From Actinomadura sp. J1-007 (GTDB lineage: Bacteria; Actinomycetota; Actinomycetes; Streptosporangiales; Streptosporangiaceae): 64,000 nt of DNA. The stretch spans positions 5,952,001-6,016,000 of the forward strand of contig NZ_WING01000001.1 of NCBI RefSeq assembly GCF_009793335.1, read 5' to 3'. The position numbers and the translations under genes were made by a program. The notes under the pieces were generated by a model, which saw nothing but the letters and a program-made list of their open reading frames with translations, ran no database searches and was not told the DNA's origin. Shown here one piece after another: positions 17,545 through 25,209 of this stretch. Position 1 is the stretch's first letter. Every line of letters starts with the position of its first letter.

Positions 17545-18062
17545 CCGAGGTCGCACGGCGTCTACGCCTCCCATGCGTGGGAGAGGGGTAGCGGCTGGGG
17601 AGACGATGTTCCGCGCCGTCTCCTATGGACACGCGGGCAGCTCGTCCAACAACGGTACGGGCGAGCGTGGACACTGTGCCGCTCGCTGTACCGAACGGAC
17701 TCGTAGTGCTGTCGTCGGCGCTGTGGTTCCCGGTCGGGGGCGGCGCCGGGGTCACCGGCCGCGCACCGCGATCGCGCCCGGCGGTCACATGGCGATCTCC
17801 TTGCCCCGCACCGACCGGTGACATGGGGCGGGGTCACTGGGCGCGCTGCTCTCGGTTCAGTTCGCCCGGTGGTGTGACCTGGTCCGCGGGCCCCCGGTAG
17901 ACGCCGAAACCAGCAGGTCGGCTTCCGGTCTGCGGTGGGAGTGAAGACTTGCCCGACGGCGGGTTCCGTTGAGGGAAGAACGGACTGGCCGTGTCTCATC
18001 GTTTAACTCTACGTGTTCAGGTAATTACGTTCCGTGGCCATCTGGTTCGGGGAAGCCGAGCT
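17545..18062. other. Gap between tRNA-Pro and the peptide array; no gene seen
   Basis: About 520 bases. No frame with a ribosome-binding site and coding bias stands out. An AT-richer patch (CATCGTTTAACTCTACG, about 17998) just before the first peptide unit is the best place for the promoter of the array, but I cannot define -35 and -10 elements with confidence. Confidence 0.4.
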
Positions 18063-18182
18063 CTGGGAGCGGGCGTCGGGCCGTACGGTCACGCCGAGTC
18101 GCTGGAGGCCGCGCGGCAGGAGTTGAGCGCGGCCGAACGGCGTGGGCTGGGCGAGCCGTCACCGCCGTCGCATGAGCGCTGA
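18063..18182 (+). pseudogene. Peptide unit 1, degenerate precursor copy
   Basis: The frame carries GPYGHAESLEAARQELSA and then AERRGLGEPSPPSHER, aligned with the conserved tail of the other five units. The GGAGGTGAACGTC ATG start region is absent: the aligned start codon is CTG and the upstream sequence is unrelated. The aspartate found before His in all other copies is Gly here, and the N-terminal part lacks Ser and Thr. An upstream GTG at 17991 is in frame but gives an atypical N-terminus. Probably no longer a functional precursor. Confidence 0.55.
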
Positions 18183-18223
18183 GCCGAGCCGCCGCCACGG
18201 GATGCGGAAGGGAGGTGAACGTC

Positions 18224-18346
18224 ATGGGAGGCGATTACCCGTCCACCTGGGATCACGCCGAGTCGCTGGATGCCGCACGGCAGGAGCTGAGCGAGGCCGA
18301 GCAGCGTGACCTGGACGAGCAGACGCAGGCCGCTGAGGAGCGCTGA
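18224..18346 (+). CDS. Putative RiPP precursor peptide, unit 2 (40 residues)
   Basis: Starts MGGDYPSTWDHAESL, continues AARQELSEAEQRDLDEQ and ends TQAAEER. A strong GGAGGTGAAC lies just upstream of the ATG. The first nine residues differ from other units and contain Ser, Thr and aromatic residues; from DHAESL on it is almost the same as the other units. I infer that residues 2-9 (GGDYPSTW) are the modified core and the acidic, helical C-terminal ~30 residues are the follower recognised by the YcaO protein downstream. Antisense frames in this region are shadows. Confidence 0.75.
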   Translation: MGGDYPSTWDHAESLDAARQELSEAEQRDLDEQTQAAEER

Positions 18347-18390
18347 GCGGAGCGGCGCCCCGCCACGAGATGCGGGAGGGAGGTCAGGCC

Positions 18391-18516
18391 ATGGGCAGCG
18401 AAGTCGTCGCGGACTATTTCGACCACGCGAAGACGCTGGAGGCCGCACAGCAGGAGCTGAGCGAATCCGAGCAGCGCGAGCTGGACGAGCAGACGCAGGC
18501 CGCTGAGGAGCGCTGA
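18391..18516 (+). CDS. Putative RiPP precursor peptide, unit 3 (41 residues)
   Basis: Starts MGSEVVADYFDHAKTL, followed by the conserved AAQQELSESEQRELDEQ and TQAAEER. The variable N-terminus is one residue longer than in unit 2 and carries one Ser and no Thr. Upstream GGGAGGTCAGGCC is a good ribosome-binding site. The last nine codons are identical in sequence to units 2 and 4, showing recent duplication or conversion of the 3' part while the 5' part diverged. Confidence 0.75.
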   Translation: MGSEVVADYFDHAKTLEAAQQELSESEQRELDEQTQAAEER

Positions 18517-18557
18517 GCGGAGCGGCGCCTGAGCGATCGAGGAGGGAGGTGAACGTC

Positions 18558-18680
18558 CTGGGAGCGCTATGGAGCACCCTGTACGACCACGCCGAGTCGT
18601 TGGAGGCCGCGCAGCAGGAGCTGAGCGAGTCCGAGCGGCGCGAGCTGGACGAGCAGACGCAGGCCGCTGAGGAGCGCTGA
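18558..18680 (+). CDS. Putative RiPP precursor peptide, unit 4 (40 residues), non-ATG start
   Basis: At the aligned start position the codon is CTG; the peptide would read (L/M)GALWSTLYDHAESL and then the conserved tail ending TQAAEER. An in-frame GTG nine bases upstream (18549) overlaps the Shine-Dalgarno block GGGAGGTGAAC and would add VNV, but its spacing is poor. The intact tail and the Ser-Thr core suggest the unit is still used, with weak initiation at CTG, or that it was recently silenced. Confidence 0.62.
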   Translation: MGALWSTLYDHAESLEAAQQELSESERRELDEQTQAAEER

Positions 18681-18721
18681 GCCGCGCGCCGCCTGAGCGA
18701 TCGAGGAGGGAGGTGAACGTC

Positions 18722-18844
18722 ATGGGAGGCGAGTACCCGTCCACCTGGGATCACGCCGAGTCGTTGGAGGCCGCAGGGCAGGAGCTGAGCGAGGCCGAGC
18801 AGCGCGAGCTGGACGAGCAGACCCCGACGGTTCAGGAGCGCTGA
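18722..18844 (+). CDS. Putative RiPP precursor peptide, unit 5 (40 residues)
   Basis: Starts MGGEYPSTWDHAESL, so its presumed core differs from unit 2 by one conservative change (Asp to Glu at residue 4). The follower reads AAGQELSEAEQRELDEQ and ends TPTVQER, differing from units 2-4 only at the extreme C-terminus. GGGAGGTGAAC precedes the ATG. Near-identity of the cores in units 2 and 5 suggests one main product plus variants. Confidence 0.75.
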   Translation: MGGEYPSTWDHAESLEAAGQELSEAEQRELDEQTPTVQER

Positions 18845-18889
18845 GTCGCTCCGGTCGCCGTCGAGCGATGCGGGAGGGAGGTGAACGAC

Positions 18890-19009
18890 ATGGGATACAG
18901 CGCGTTGCCCTACGACCACGCGAAGACGTTGGATGCCGCGCGGCAGGAGCTGAGCGAATCCGAGCGGCGCGAGCTGGACGAGCAGACGCGTGACAGCGAT
19001 GAGCACTGA
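18890..19009 (+). CDS. Putative RiPP precursor peptide, unit 6 (39 residues)
   Basis: Starts MGYSALPYDHAKTL and continues AARQELSESERRELDEQ, ending TRDSDEH. The variable part is the shortest of the set (GYSALPY) but keeps Gly after Met, one Ser, and an aromatic residue directly before Asp-His. GGGAGGTGAACGAC precedes the ATG. It is the last unit; the YcaO gene begins 86 bases after its stop, so the array and the enzymes probably share a transcript. Confidence 0.75.
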   Translation: MGYSALPYDHAKTLDAARQELSESERRELDEQTRDSDEH

Positions 19010-19095
19010 CTCGTGAGGCCGGTGTTCCTGGCGGGCGTGAGCGCCGCTCGCGTCCGCCGGGTCGGGACTGCGGCCGTGTTCAAAGGGAGTGTCGG

Positions 19096-20552
19096 GTGGA
19101 ACAGGTGAACGCCGGGCCGGTCGGCGCGGCCGTGCGGCCGGGTACGGCTCCGGGCCCCTCGCCGGCCGTGCGGGCGGTGACGGGGGCGTGGGTGGAGCGG
19201 GCGATGTCGTTGGAAGGCGCGGAGCGCAGTGCGCGTGCCGCGCTGGAGACGCTGGGATGGCGGCCGGAGCTGCGTCGGCTGGGTGACCACGGTGGTTTGG
19301 AGCTGTGGTCATGTCGGCTGCTGGACGCGGACGGAGCGCAGGTCTCCGACTGGGCCCAGGGGCGGGGAAGGGCGCTGCGGACGAGGCGCGGGTGGGAGCG
19401 TTGTTCGAGGCGCTGGAGCACCATTTCTCCGGTCCGGCGTGCTTCGACCCGGCGCGGGTGACGATGCGCTCGGGGGAGGACCTGGCGGCCGGGCCCTTGG
19501 CCGCCGAAGCGTGTGCCCCGGCGCTGGCCGCCGCCGGGACGGTGGCGTGCCACGACTACACCCCGATCCACGCCGTACTCCCGCCCGGTTCCGGGCCGGG
19601 CAGCGGCGCGCCCGTTCACGGGCCGAACGGGTCGCCTTCCGAGGACGGTGCGCAGGAGACGGCCGGGTCGTTGGCGGTGCCGCTGGTACTGGCGGGCACC
19701 TGGTATTTCGACCGGCCCGAGCTGCGCCAGATGGCCGGGGACGGCACCGACTACCGGGCGCTGGCCCGCTACAGCTGGAACAGCGGCTCGGCGATCGGCG
19801 TGAACCGGGCCGAGGCGCTGGTGCACGCGCTGAACGAGACCATCGAACGGGACGCGGTGTCGCTGCTGCTGGCCCGCCTGTTCGTCCACCGCGACACCCG
19901 GTGGCTGCGGGTGATCGACCCCGAGACGCTGCCCGCCCAGCTCGCCGCCGCCCACCACGCCCTGCGCGCCCTGTCGGGCAGCCCGGTCCACCTGGTCGAG
20001 GTGACCACCGACATCGGCGTGCCCGCCTTCATCGCCTACACCCACAACGCGGCCTGCACCGAGGGACGCATCGGTGCCGGGGCGTCCCTGTCACCGGCCT
20101 ACGCCGCCTGGCGCGCCCTGGCCGAACTCGCCCAGCGCCAGCTAGGTGAACGCGCCTTCCCGGGCCCACGCGTCACCCCGTCGATGCAGGGGCTGGAGCG
20201 TTATCCGGCGTTGCGCGCCGCCGCCCGCCTGGACCTGCGCGACCATCTCACCCGCGCCCCCCGCGTCCCGTTCCGCGACGAGGATCCGGGGGACCGGCCG
20301 TCCCGCACGCTGCCCGAGCAACTGCGCGAGCTGACCGGGCTGCTCACCGCGGCCGGACACCGCCCCTACCACCGGGTCTCCGCGATCCTGCCGGGCGGGA
20401 TCACCGTCGTCCACGCCTTCGTCCCCGGCTTGGAACGCTTCTGGCTGGTCACCGACGGCATGCTCGTCATCCCAGGCCCCCGCGCCAAAACCCTCGCCTC
20501 CGCGTCCGGTGCCGTCCCGACCAGGTCGGCGTACCGAGGGGAGCAGGCGTGA
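19096..20552 (+). CDS. YcaO-domain peptide-modifying enzyme, frame broken near 19368
   Basis: Start GTG 19096 has AAAGGGAG six bases upstream. One added G in the GGGGCGGGG at about 19362-19372 (DWAQGAGKGAADEARV) joins two frames into about 485 residues. YcaO signatures are present: GKG followed by ALFEALEHHF, the ATP-binding block GSAIGVNRAEALVHALNETIERDAV (residues about 230-255), TTDIGVPAFIA and GAGASLSPAYAAWRALAELAQ. YcaO enzymes phosphorylate backbone amides to form azolines, thioamides or amidines. No fused E1-like domain is seen. The stop overlaps the next start (GTGA), coupling it to the SagB-type gene. Confidence 0.88.
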
Positions 20553-21879
20553 CCTCTCCCCGCACCGACACACCCACCGGCGAACCCCTCAGCGTGCCTG
20601 CCGGACGCGACGCCGGTGATCCGGCGCCGGGGCCGGAGCCGGCAGGAGCCGAGCGGGCGCGACTGCGGCGGGCCCGGTGCGTGGTCTGCTACTGGACGCC
20701 GGCCGGAGTGTTCACCGCCCACCCCTACCCGCACGGCCACCCGGTGGCGCTGGACGGCCCGGCCGCCACGGTCCTGGCCGCCTTCACCGACTGGACCACC
20801 CCGGGGCAGGCCCGCCGGATGCTCGACGGCGCCGGCCACGAGCCCGCCCGCGGGCCCGGTGACGAGTTCACCGAGACGGTGCGGCGGCTGCGGGAAGGCG
20901 GACTGCTGCTCGCCGAGCACACCGAACGCGCCGCCCGCGACGCCGACCTGGCCGCGCGCTGGGCACCCTGGGGCCCCAGGCCCCGTTCCTGCACTACACG
21001 ACCCAGGACTTCACCCCGCCCCCGCCGCCATCCCCGCCATCGGGCCCCGAGCACACCACCGCGCCCGATCCCGGCCGCGACGCCGACGCCCGCGCCACCG
21101 GGAACGGCGGCCGAACCGGTGACGGCTCCGATGCGGACGCGCGTGCCGCGGCGGTCCCGGCACCGCTGTTCCACAGCCATCCCGAGGCCGACCGCGTCCT
21201 GCTGCCCCGCCCGCTGCCCGATCTGAACGAGCCGTTCGGGCGGGTGCTGTACCGGCGCCGCACCCACTACGCCTTCGCCCCCGACCCCGTCCCGCTGGAG
21301 ACCCTGGCGACGCTGCTGGCCACGGTGTTCGGCCCCACCGCCTTCCTCGACGCTGGCCCGCACGGCACTCTGGCCCTGCGCACCAGCCCGTCACCGGGCG
21401 CCCTCCAGGAACACTCCGCCTACCTGGCCCTCTACAACGTCGAGGACATCGAACCGGGCTGGTACCACTACAACCCGATCCAGCACAGCCTGGAACTGCG
21501 CACCGAGGGCTGCACCCGCCAGACCGTCACCGCCGCCTGCGCCGGGCAGGACTGGGTCGCCGACGCCGCCTTCCTCGTCGTGCTCGCCGCCGACCTGCGC
21601 GCACCCATGCGCCACAACCCCGACCCCCGTTCCTACCGCGTCACGCTCCTGAGCGCCGGACACCTCGGCCAGACCTTCGCCCTGACCGCCACCGCCCTCG
21701 GCCTCGCGCCGTTCCAGATCGCCGCCGACCACGACACCGCCCTGGCCGCCCACCTCCGCATCGACAACCTCACCCGCACCCCCACGCACCTGCTCGGCGC
21801 CGGCCTGCCCGGCGACCGGCCGGACCCCCGCCTCATCCCCGCCGGACTCCACGCCTTCCCCGCCGACCCCCCGGCCTGA
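20549..21879 (+). CDS. SagB-type flavin-dependent dehydrogenase, frame broken near 20975
   Basis: The N-terminal ~150 residues (VVCYWTPAGVFTAHPYP, VLAAFTDWTTPGQARRML) form the accessory domain seen in some azoline oxidases. Adding one C in the CCC at about 20972-20978 (PWGPQAPFLHYTTQDF) joins it to a nitroreductase-fold domain, for about 443 residues. The latter shows VLYRRRTHYAFAPDPVPL (FMN-phosphate Arg cluster), NVEDIEPGWYHYNPIQHSLEL and TFALTATALGLAPFQIAAD. SagB/McbC enzymes oxidise thiazolines or oxazolines to aromatic azoles. Its presence argues that the YcaO partner makes azolines, probably oxazolines because the peptides lack Cys. Confidence 0.86.
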
Positions 21880-22235
21880 ACAACGGTCGGGATCGCGCCG
21901 CACGCCGGTGCTCGGCGGTCCACGGGCGGGGGACTGCGGAAGCGCGGTCGTCCGGCCGGTCGCGGTCTCGGTCCTCGTGCGCGGGATGCGAGCCAGTCCG
22001 GTGGCGTCCGGGCCTTGGGAGGGCGGGGACGGGGCGTGGGGTGGAGGCACCGGCGCGCGTGACATCAAGGCGGCTGCGGTCTCAGTCGGGGGCGAACGGG
22101 GCGCTGACCTGGGGTTTCGGGAGTACGGGGCGGTGGGTTCGGCGTCAAGATCCGGTCTAGGCGGGGGCGGCGGTGGTTACGTGCCGTCCGTGGGGCAACA
22201 ACGAGCGAGACCGACAGCCGGACGAAAGGGAGATC
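21880..22235. other. Intergenic stretch after the RiPP-like genes; no gene seen
   Basis: About 355 bases with no well-supported frame in either direction and no clear hairpin. It marks the apparent right edge of the peptide-modification locus: no transporter, protease or immunity gene follows. Confidence 0.4.
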
Positions 22236-22471
22236 ATGAGTGATTCCGCAGACCGGAAGGGCGGCCGTTCGGGCAGGACCCGGGCACGGGCGCCGGGGCC
22301 AGCTCGGGCATGGAGGACCTGCCGCACGAGCGCGCCGTGCTCGGCAGCGGGAGCGCCGCGGAGGGCTACGACATCCCCGACGGCGGCGACGGCACGCGGG
22401 AGGGCGACCCGATCGCCGGGGTCAAGGTCGAGCCGGGCGAGGCCGAGCGCACGCCCCGTACGGCGGAGTGA
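22236..22471 (+). CDS. Small acidic hypothetical protein, frame broken near 22285
   Basis: The ATG has GGGAGATC upstream. Adding one G after TTCGGG at about 22278 turns the reading into GRSGQDPGTGAGASSG, MEDLPHERAVLGSGSAAEGYD and IPDGGDGTREGD, ending at 22471, about 78 residues. It looks intrinsically disordered and has no known domain. The stop overlaps the GTG of the next gene, so the two are translationally coupled. Confidence 0.55.
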
Positions 22472-23313
22472 GCCGCAGCGGGGACGCGGCCGAGGCGCCG
22501 CGGCCGTCCACCGTACGGGCCGACTACGACCGCGTCGCCGTCGTCACGGGCGCGGATTCGGGGATCGGGCGGGCGACCGCGGCGGCGCTCGCCGCGCAGG
22601 GGTTCGACGTCGGGATCACCTACCACCGGGACGAACGGGGCGCCGAGCGGACCGCCGAGGAGGTGGCGGAGGCCGGGGGCCGCGCGGCGGTACGGCGGCA
22701 CGACCTGGCGGACCCGCCCGCCGCGGCGGGCGTGGTGGACGAGCTGGCCGACGAGCTCGGCGGCCTCGGCGTCCTGGTCAACAACGCCGGCACCGGTAGT
22801 TCCCGCCCGCTCGTCGACATGGACTACGACGAGTGGCGGACGGTGCTGGCGGTCGATCTGGACGGCGCGTTCCTGTGCGCCCAGCGCGCCGCCCGGCGGA
22901 TGATCGGCCGCGGGGCCGGCGGGCGCATCGTCAACGTGACGAGCGTGCACGAGGAGTACCCGCTCCTCGGCGCGGGGCCGTACTGCGCGGCGAAGGGCGG
23001 GCTGCGGATGCTCGCGCGCGTCCTCGCGCTGGAGCTGTCCCGGTACGGCATCACGGTCAACACCGTCGCCCCCGGCGAGATCGCCACCCCGATGACGGGG
23101 CAGGAGGACGAGCCGCCGGAGCCGGACAGCCGGCCGGGGTACCCGCCGGCGCGTCCGGGGGACGCCCGCGAGGTCGCGGCGGCCGTCGCGTTCCTGGCCG
23201 GGCCGTCGGCCTCGTACATCACCGGCGCGTCGCTGTTCGTGGACGGCGGCCTGGGGATCATGGGGCCGCAGGCCGCCGAGTCGCTGACCTCGGCGCGCTG
23301 GCGGGAGGGGTGA
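22468..23313 (+). CDS. Short-chain dehydrogenase/reductase
   Basis: A 281-residue classical SDR with all motifs: VVTGADSGIGRATAAAL (cofactor loop), VLVNNAGTG, VNVTSVHEE (Ser), GPYCAAKGGL (YxxxK) and LFVDGGLGIM. It resembles 3-oxoacyl-ACP or glucose dehydrogenase-type reductases; substrate unknown. The GTG at 22468 is chosen because it overlaps the upstream stop (GTGA) and begins the coding signal (VSRSGDAAEAPRP). Confidence 0.87.
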   Translation: MSRSGDAAEAPRPSTVRADYDRVAVVTGADSGIGRATAAALAAQGFDVGITYHRDERGAERTAEEVAEAGGRAAVRRHDLADPPAAAGVVDELADELGGLGVLVNNAGTGSSRPLVDMDYDEWRTVLAVDLDGAFLCAQRAARRMIGRGAGGRIVNVTSVHEEYPLLGAGPYCAAKGGLRMLARVLALELSRYGITVNTVAPGEIATPMTGQEDEPPEPDSRPGYPPARPGDAREVAAAVAFLAGPSASYITGASLFVDGGLGIMGPQAAESLTSARWREG

Positions 23314-23423
23314 CCCGGCCCGCCGGACGGGGGGCGCGGCGGGTGCCGTGACCGGAGGGTCAGCGCCGCGGGTACCGTTCGTCGGAGTTCGAGATGGTGT
23401 TTGAACCCCGAGGAGAACCCGCC

Positions 23424-23945
23424 ATGGACGAGCCGGTCACCGAGCGCGGCAGGGGGCCGCGCCCCAGGTTCCTGAACGCCGGCAGCGGCCACCGCGCCGA
23501 CCGGGTGTCGCTGGTCAACGACGCGCTGGACACCGCGCTGCGCTACAGCAAGGCCGCGATGGGCAACGTCCAGCTCCTCGACCCCGAGGCGCGGGGGCTC
23601 CGGATCGCCGCGCAGCGCGGGTTCTCCGACGCGTTCCTGGACTACTTCGAGGTCGTGGACGACACGACGAGCGCGTGCGGGCAGGCCATGCTCAAGGGCA
23701 AGGCGGTCGTGGTCTCGGATGTCGCGTCCAGCGCCGTCTTCGCGGGGACGGAGGGCCGCGAGGTGATGCTCCAGGCGGGCGCGCGCGCCGTCCAGTCCGT
23801 GCCGCTGACCGGTCCCGGCGGGGAGATCCTGGGGGTCTTCTCCCTGCACTATCGGACGCCCGACAGCGTGCTGAGCGCCGACCGGCGGCTCCTGACGGCG
23901 GTGGCCCGGCGCGCGAGCCTCCTGCTCCAGGCGGACGGCGCGTAG
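23424..23945 (+). CDS. GAF-domain protein
   Basis: A 173-residue single-domain GAF protein: LDTALRYSKAAMGNVQLLDP, GLRIAAQRGFSDAFLDYF, SACGQAMLKGKAVVVSDV and VQSVPLTGPGGEILGVFSLHY follow the family layout for small-molecule sensing. The output domain is missing, so it may work through a partner. ATG 23424 has GAGGAG eight bases upstream and is preferred over ATG 23394. It stands alone, between an SDR and an alcohol dehydrogenase. Confidence 0.85.
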   Translation: MDEPVTERGRGPRPRFLNAGSGHRADRVSLVNDALDTALRYSKAAMGNVQLLDPEARGLRIAAQRGFSDAFLDYFEVVDDTTSACGQAMLKGKAVVVSDVASSAVFAGTEGREVMLQAGARAVQSVPLTGPGGEILGVFSLHYRTPDSVLSADRRLLTAVARRASLLLQADGA

Positions 23946-24065
23946 GCGGCCCGCGTCCGGGAACGGCGCGTGCTCTGGGCGGATCCTGCCGTACCTGGGG
24001 GAGTGTGCGCTGGTAAAGGGGGGTATTGAGCGAGAGGTGATGCCCGAGGCGCACCAGGGGGAGAG

Positions 24066-25106
24066 ATGAAGGCCGTTCAGTATCGGCGGGTCGGGGCGGC
24101 GCCGGAGGTCGTCACGGTGCCCGAGCCGGAGCCCGGCCCCGGAGAGGTGCTGCTGAAGGTCACGGCGGCCGGGGTGTGCCACTCGGACATCGCGGTGATG
24201 AGCTGGCCCGCGGAGCAGCTCCCGTTCCCCCTCCCGCTGACGCTCGGGCACGAGGGCGCGGGAACGGTCGCGGCCGTGGGGGACGGCGTCAAGGGCCTGG
24301 AGATCGGCGAGTCCGTCGCCGTGTACGGGCCGTGGGGCTGCGGGACGTGCCACCTGTGCGCGCAGGGCAAGGAGAACTACTGCCTGCGCGCCGAAGCGCT
24401 CGGCATCCGGCCTCCGGGGCTGGGCGCGCCGGGCGCGATCGCCGAGTACCTCCTGGTCGACGACCCGAGGCACCTCGTGCCGCTGGGCGACCTGGACCCC
24501 GTGCGGAACGTTCCGCTGACGGACGCGGGGCTGACGCCGTACCACGCGATCAAGGGCGCGCTGCCGAAGCTGACGCCGGGCGGCGCCGCCGTGGTGATCG
24601 GATCGGGCGGGCTCGGGCACGTGGGCGTCCAGCTGCTGCGGGCGCTCAGCGCCGTACGGGTGATCGCGGTCGACGTCTCGGAGGAGAAGCTCGAACTGGC
24701 CCGGACGGTCGGCGCCCACGAGACCGTGCTGTCGGACGCCGCCGCCCCGGCGAGGATCCGGGAGCTGACCGGCGGGCTCGGCGCGCAGGCGGTCTTCGAC
24801 TTCGTGGGCGTCCCGCCGACCGTGGCGATGGCGACGGCGGTCGCGGGGGTCGAGGCGGACGTCGCGATCGTGGGGATCGGCGGCGGCGTCGCGCAGGTGC
24901 AGTTCGGCGTCACCGCCTACGACGCGGCGGTGCGGGCTCCCTACTGGGGCAGCCGCGCCGAGCTGATGGAGGTGCTCGACCTCGCCCGGACCGGCGCCGT
25001 GGACGTCCATGTCGAGACGTACACGATCGACGAGGCCCCGAAGGCGTACGAGCGGCTGCACGCGGGCGAGATCGACGGCCGGGCCGTGATCGTCCCCTCC
25101 GCCTGA
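24066..25106 (+). CDS. Zinc-dependent alcohol dehydrogenase (MDR family)
   Basis: A 346-residue medium-chain dehydrogenase. The catalytic zinc ligands lie in AGVCHSD and LGHEGAGTV, and the structural zinc lobe in CGTCHLCAQGKENYC. The NAD-binding motif is VVIGSGGLGHVGVQLL, with Asp in VIAVDVSE pointing to NAD rather than NADP. It is close in layout to the broad-range secondary-alcohol dehydrogenases of Rhodococcus. ATG preceded by GGGGGAGAG. Monocistronic, ending before a bidirectional terminator. Confidence 0.9.
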   Translation: MKAVQYRRVGAAPEVVTVPEPEPGPGEVLLKVTAAGVCHSDIAVMSWPAEQLPFPLPLTLGHEGAGTVAAVGDGVKGLEIGESVAVYGPWGCGTCHLCAQGKENYCLRAEALGIRPPGLGAPGAIAEYLLVDDPRHLVPLGDLDPVRNVPLTDAGLTPYHAIKGALPKLTPGGAAVVIGSGGLGHVGVQLLRALSAVRVIAVDVSEEKLELARTVGAHETVLSDAAAPARIRELTGGLGAQAVFDFVGVPPTVAMATAVAGVEADVAIVGIGGGVAQVQFGVTAYDAAVRAPYWGSRAELMEVLDLARTGAVDVHVETYTIDEAPKAYERLHAGEIDGRAVIVPSA

Positions 25107-25174
25107 GGGGGCCTGGGTGAACGACGGGCGGTCGGAGCGGCCCCGGAGGCTGCGCGGGGCTCGGTGAACGACGG

Positions 25175-25205
25175 GCCGGGGCGGCCCTGGAAGGGCCGCC
25201 CCGGC
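25175..25205. terminator. Bidirectional terminator between adh and alaS
   Basis: A 14-bp GC stem (CCGGGGCGGCCCT and its complement, plus one further pair) with a GGA loop lies between the convergent stop codons at 25106 and 25210. Confidence 0.75.
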
Positions 25206-25209
25206 GGGC

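Larger units (their letters stand above)
18063..19009 (+). repeat. Six tandem ~168-bp units encoding paralogous short peptides
   Basis: Each unit holds a Shine-Dalgarno block (GGGAGGTGAAC or close), a short frame with a variable 5' part and a nearly constant 3' part (HAESL, AARQELSE, RELDEQ), a stop and a short spacer. Units end at 18182, 18346, 18516, 18680, 18844 and 19009. The first is decayed; the fourth has CTG where the others have ATG. Such tandem duplication with a changing segment is typical of RiPP precursor families. Confidence 0.85.

Noticed and set aside
18063..19009. CRISPR-like reading of the regularly spaced repeats
   Set aside because: The repeats are ~168 bp units with coding structure, not 25-40 bp repeats with unique spacers, and no cas genes are present.
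18000..19312. A 407-codon minus-strand frame over the peptide array
   Set aside because: It is the antisense of repeated units; the plus strand has repeated Shine-Dalgarno blocks and conserved peptide ends.
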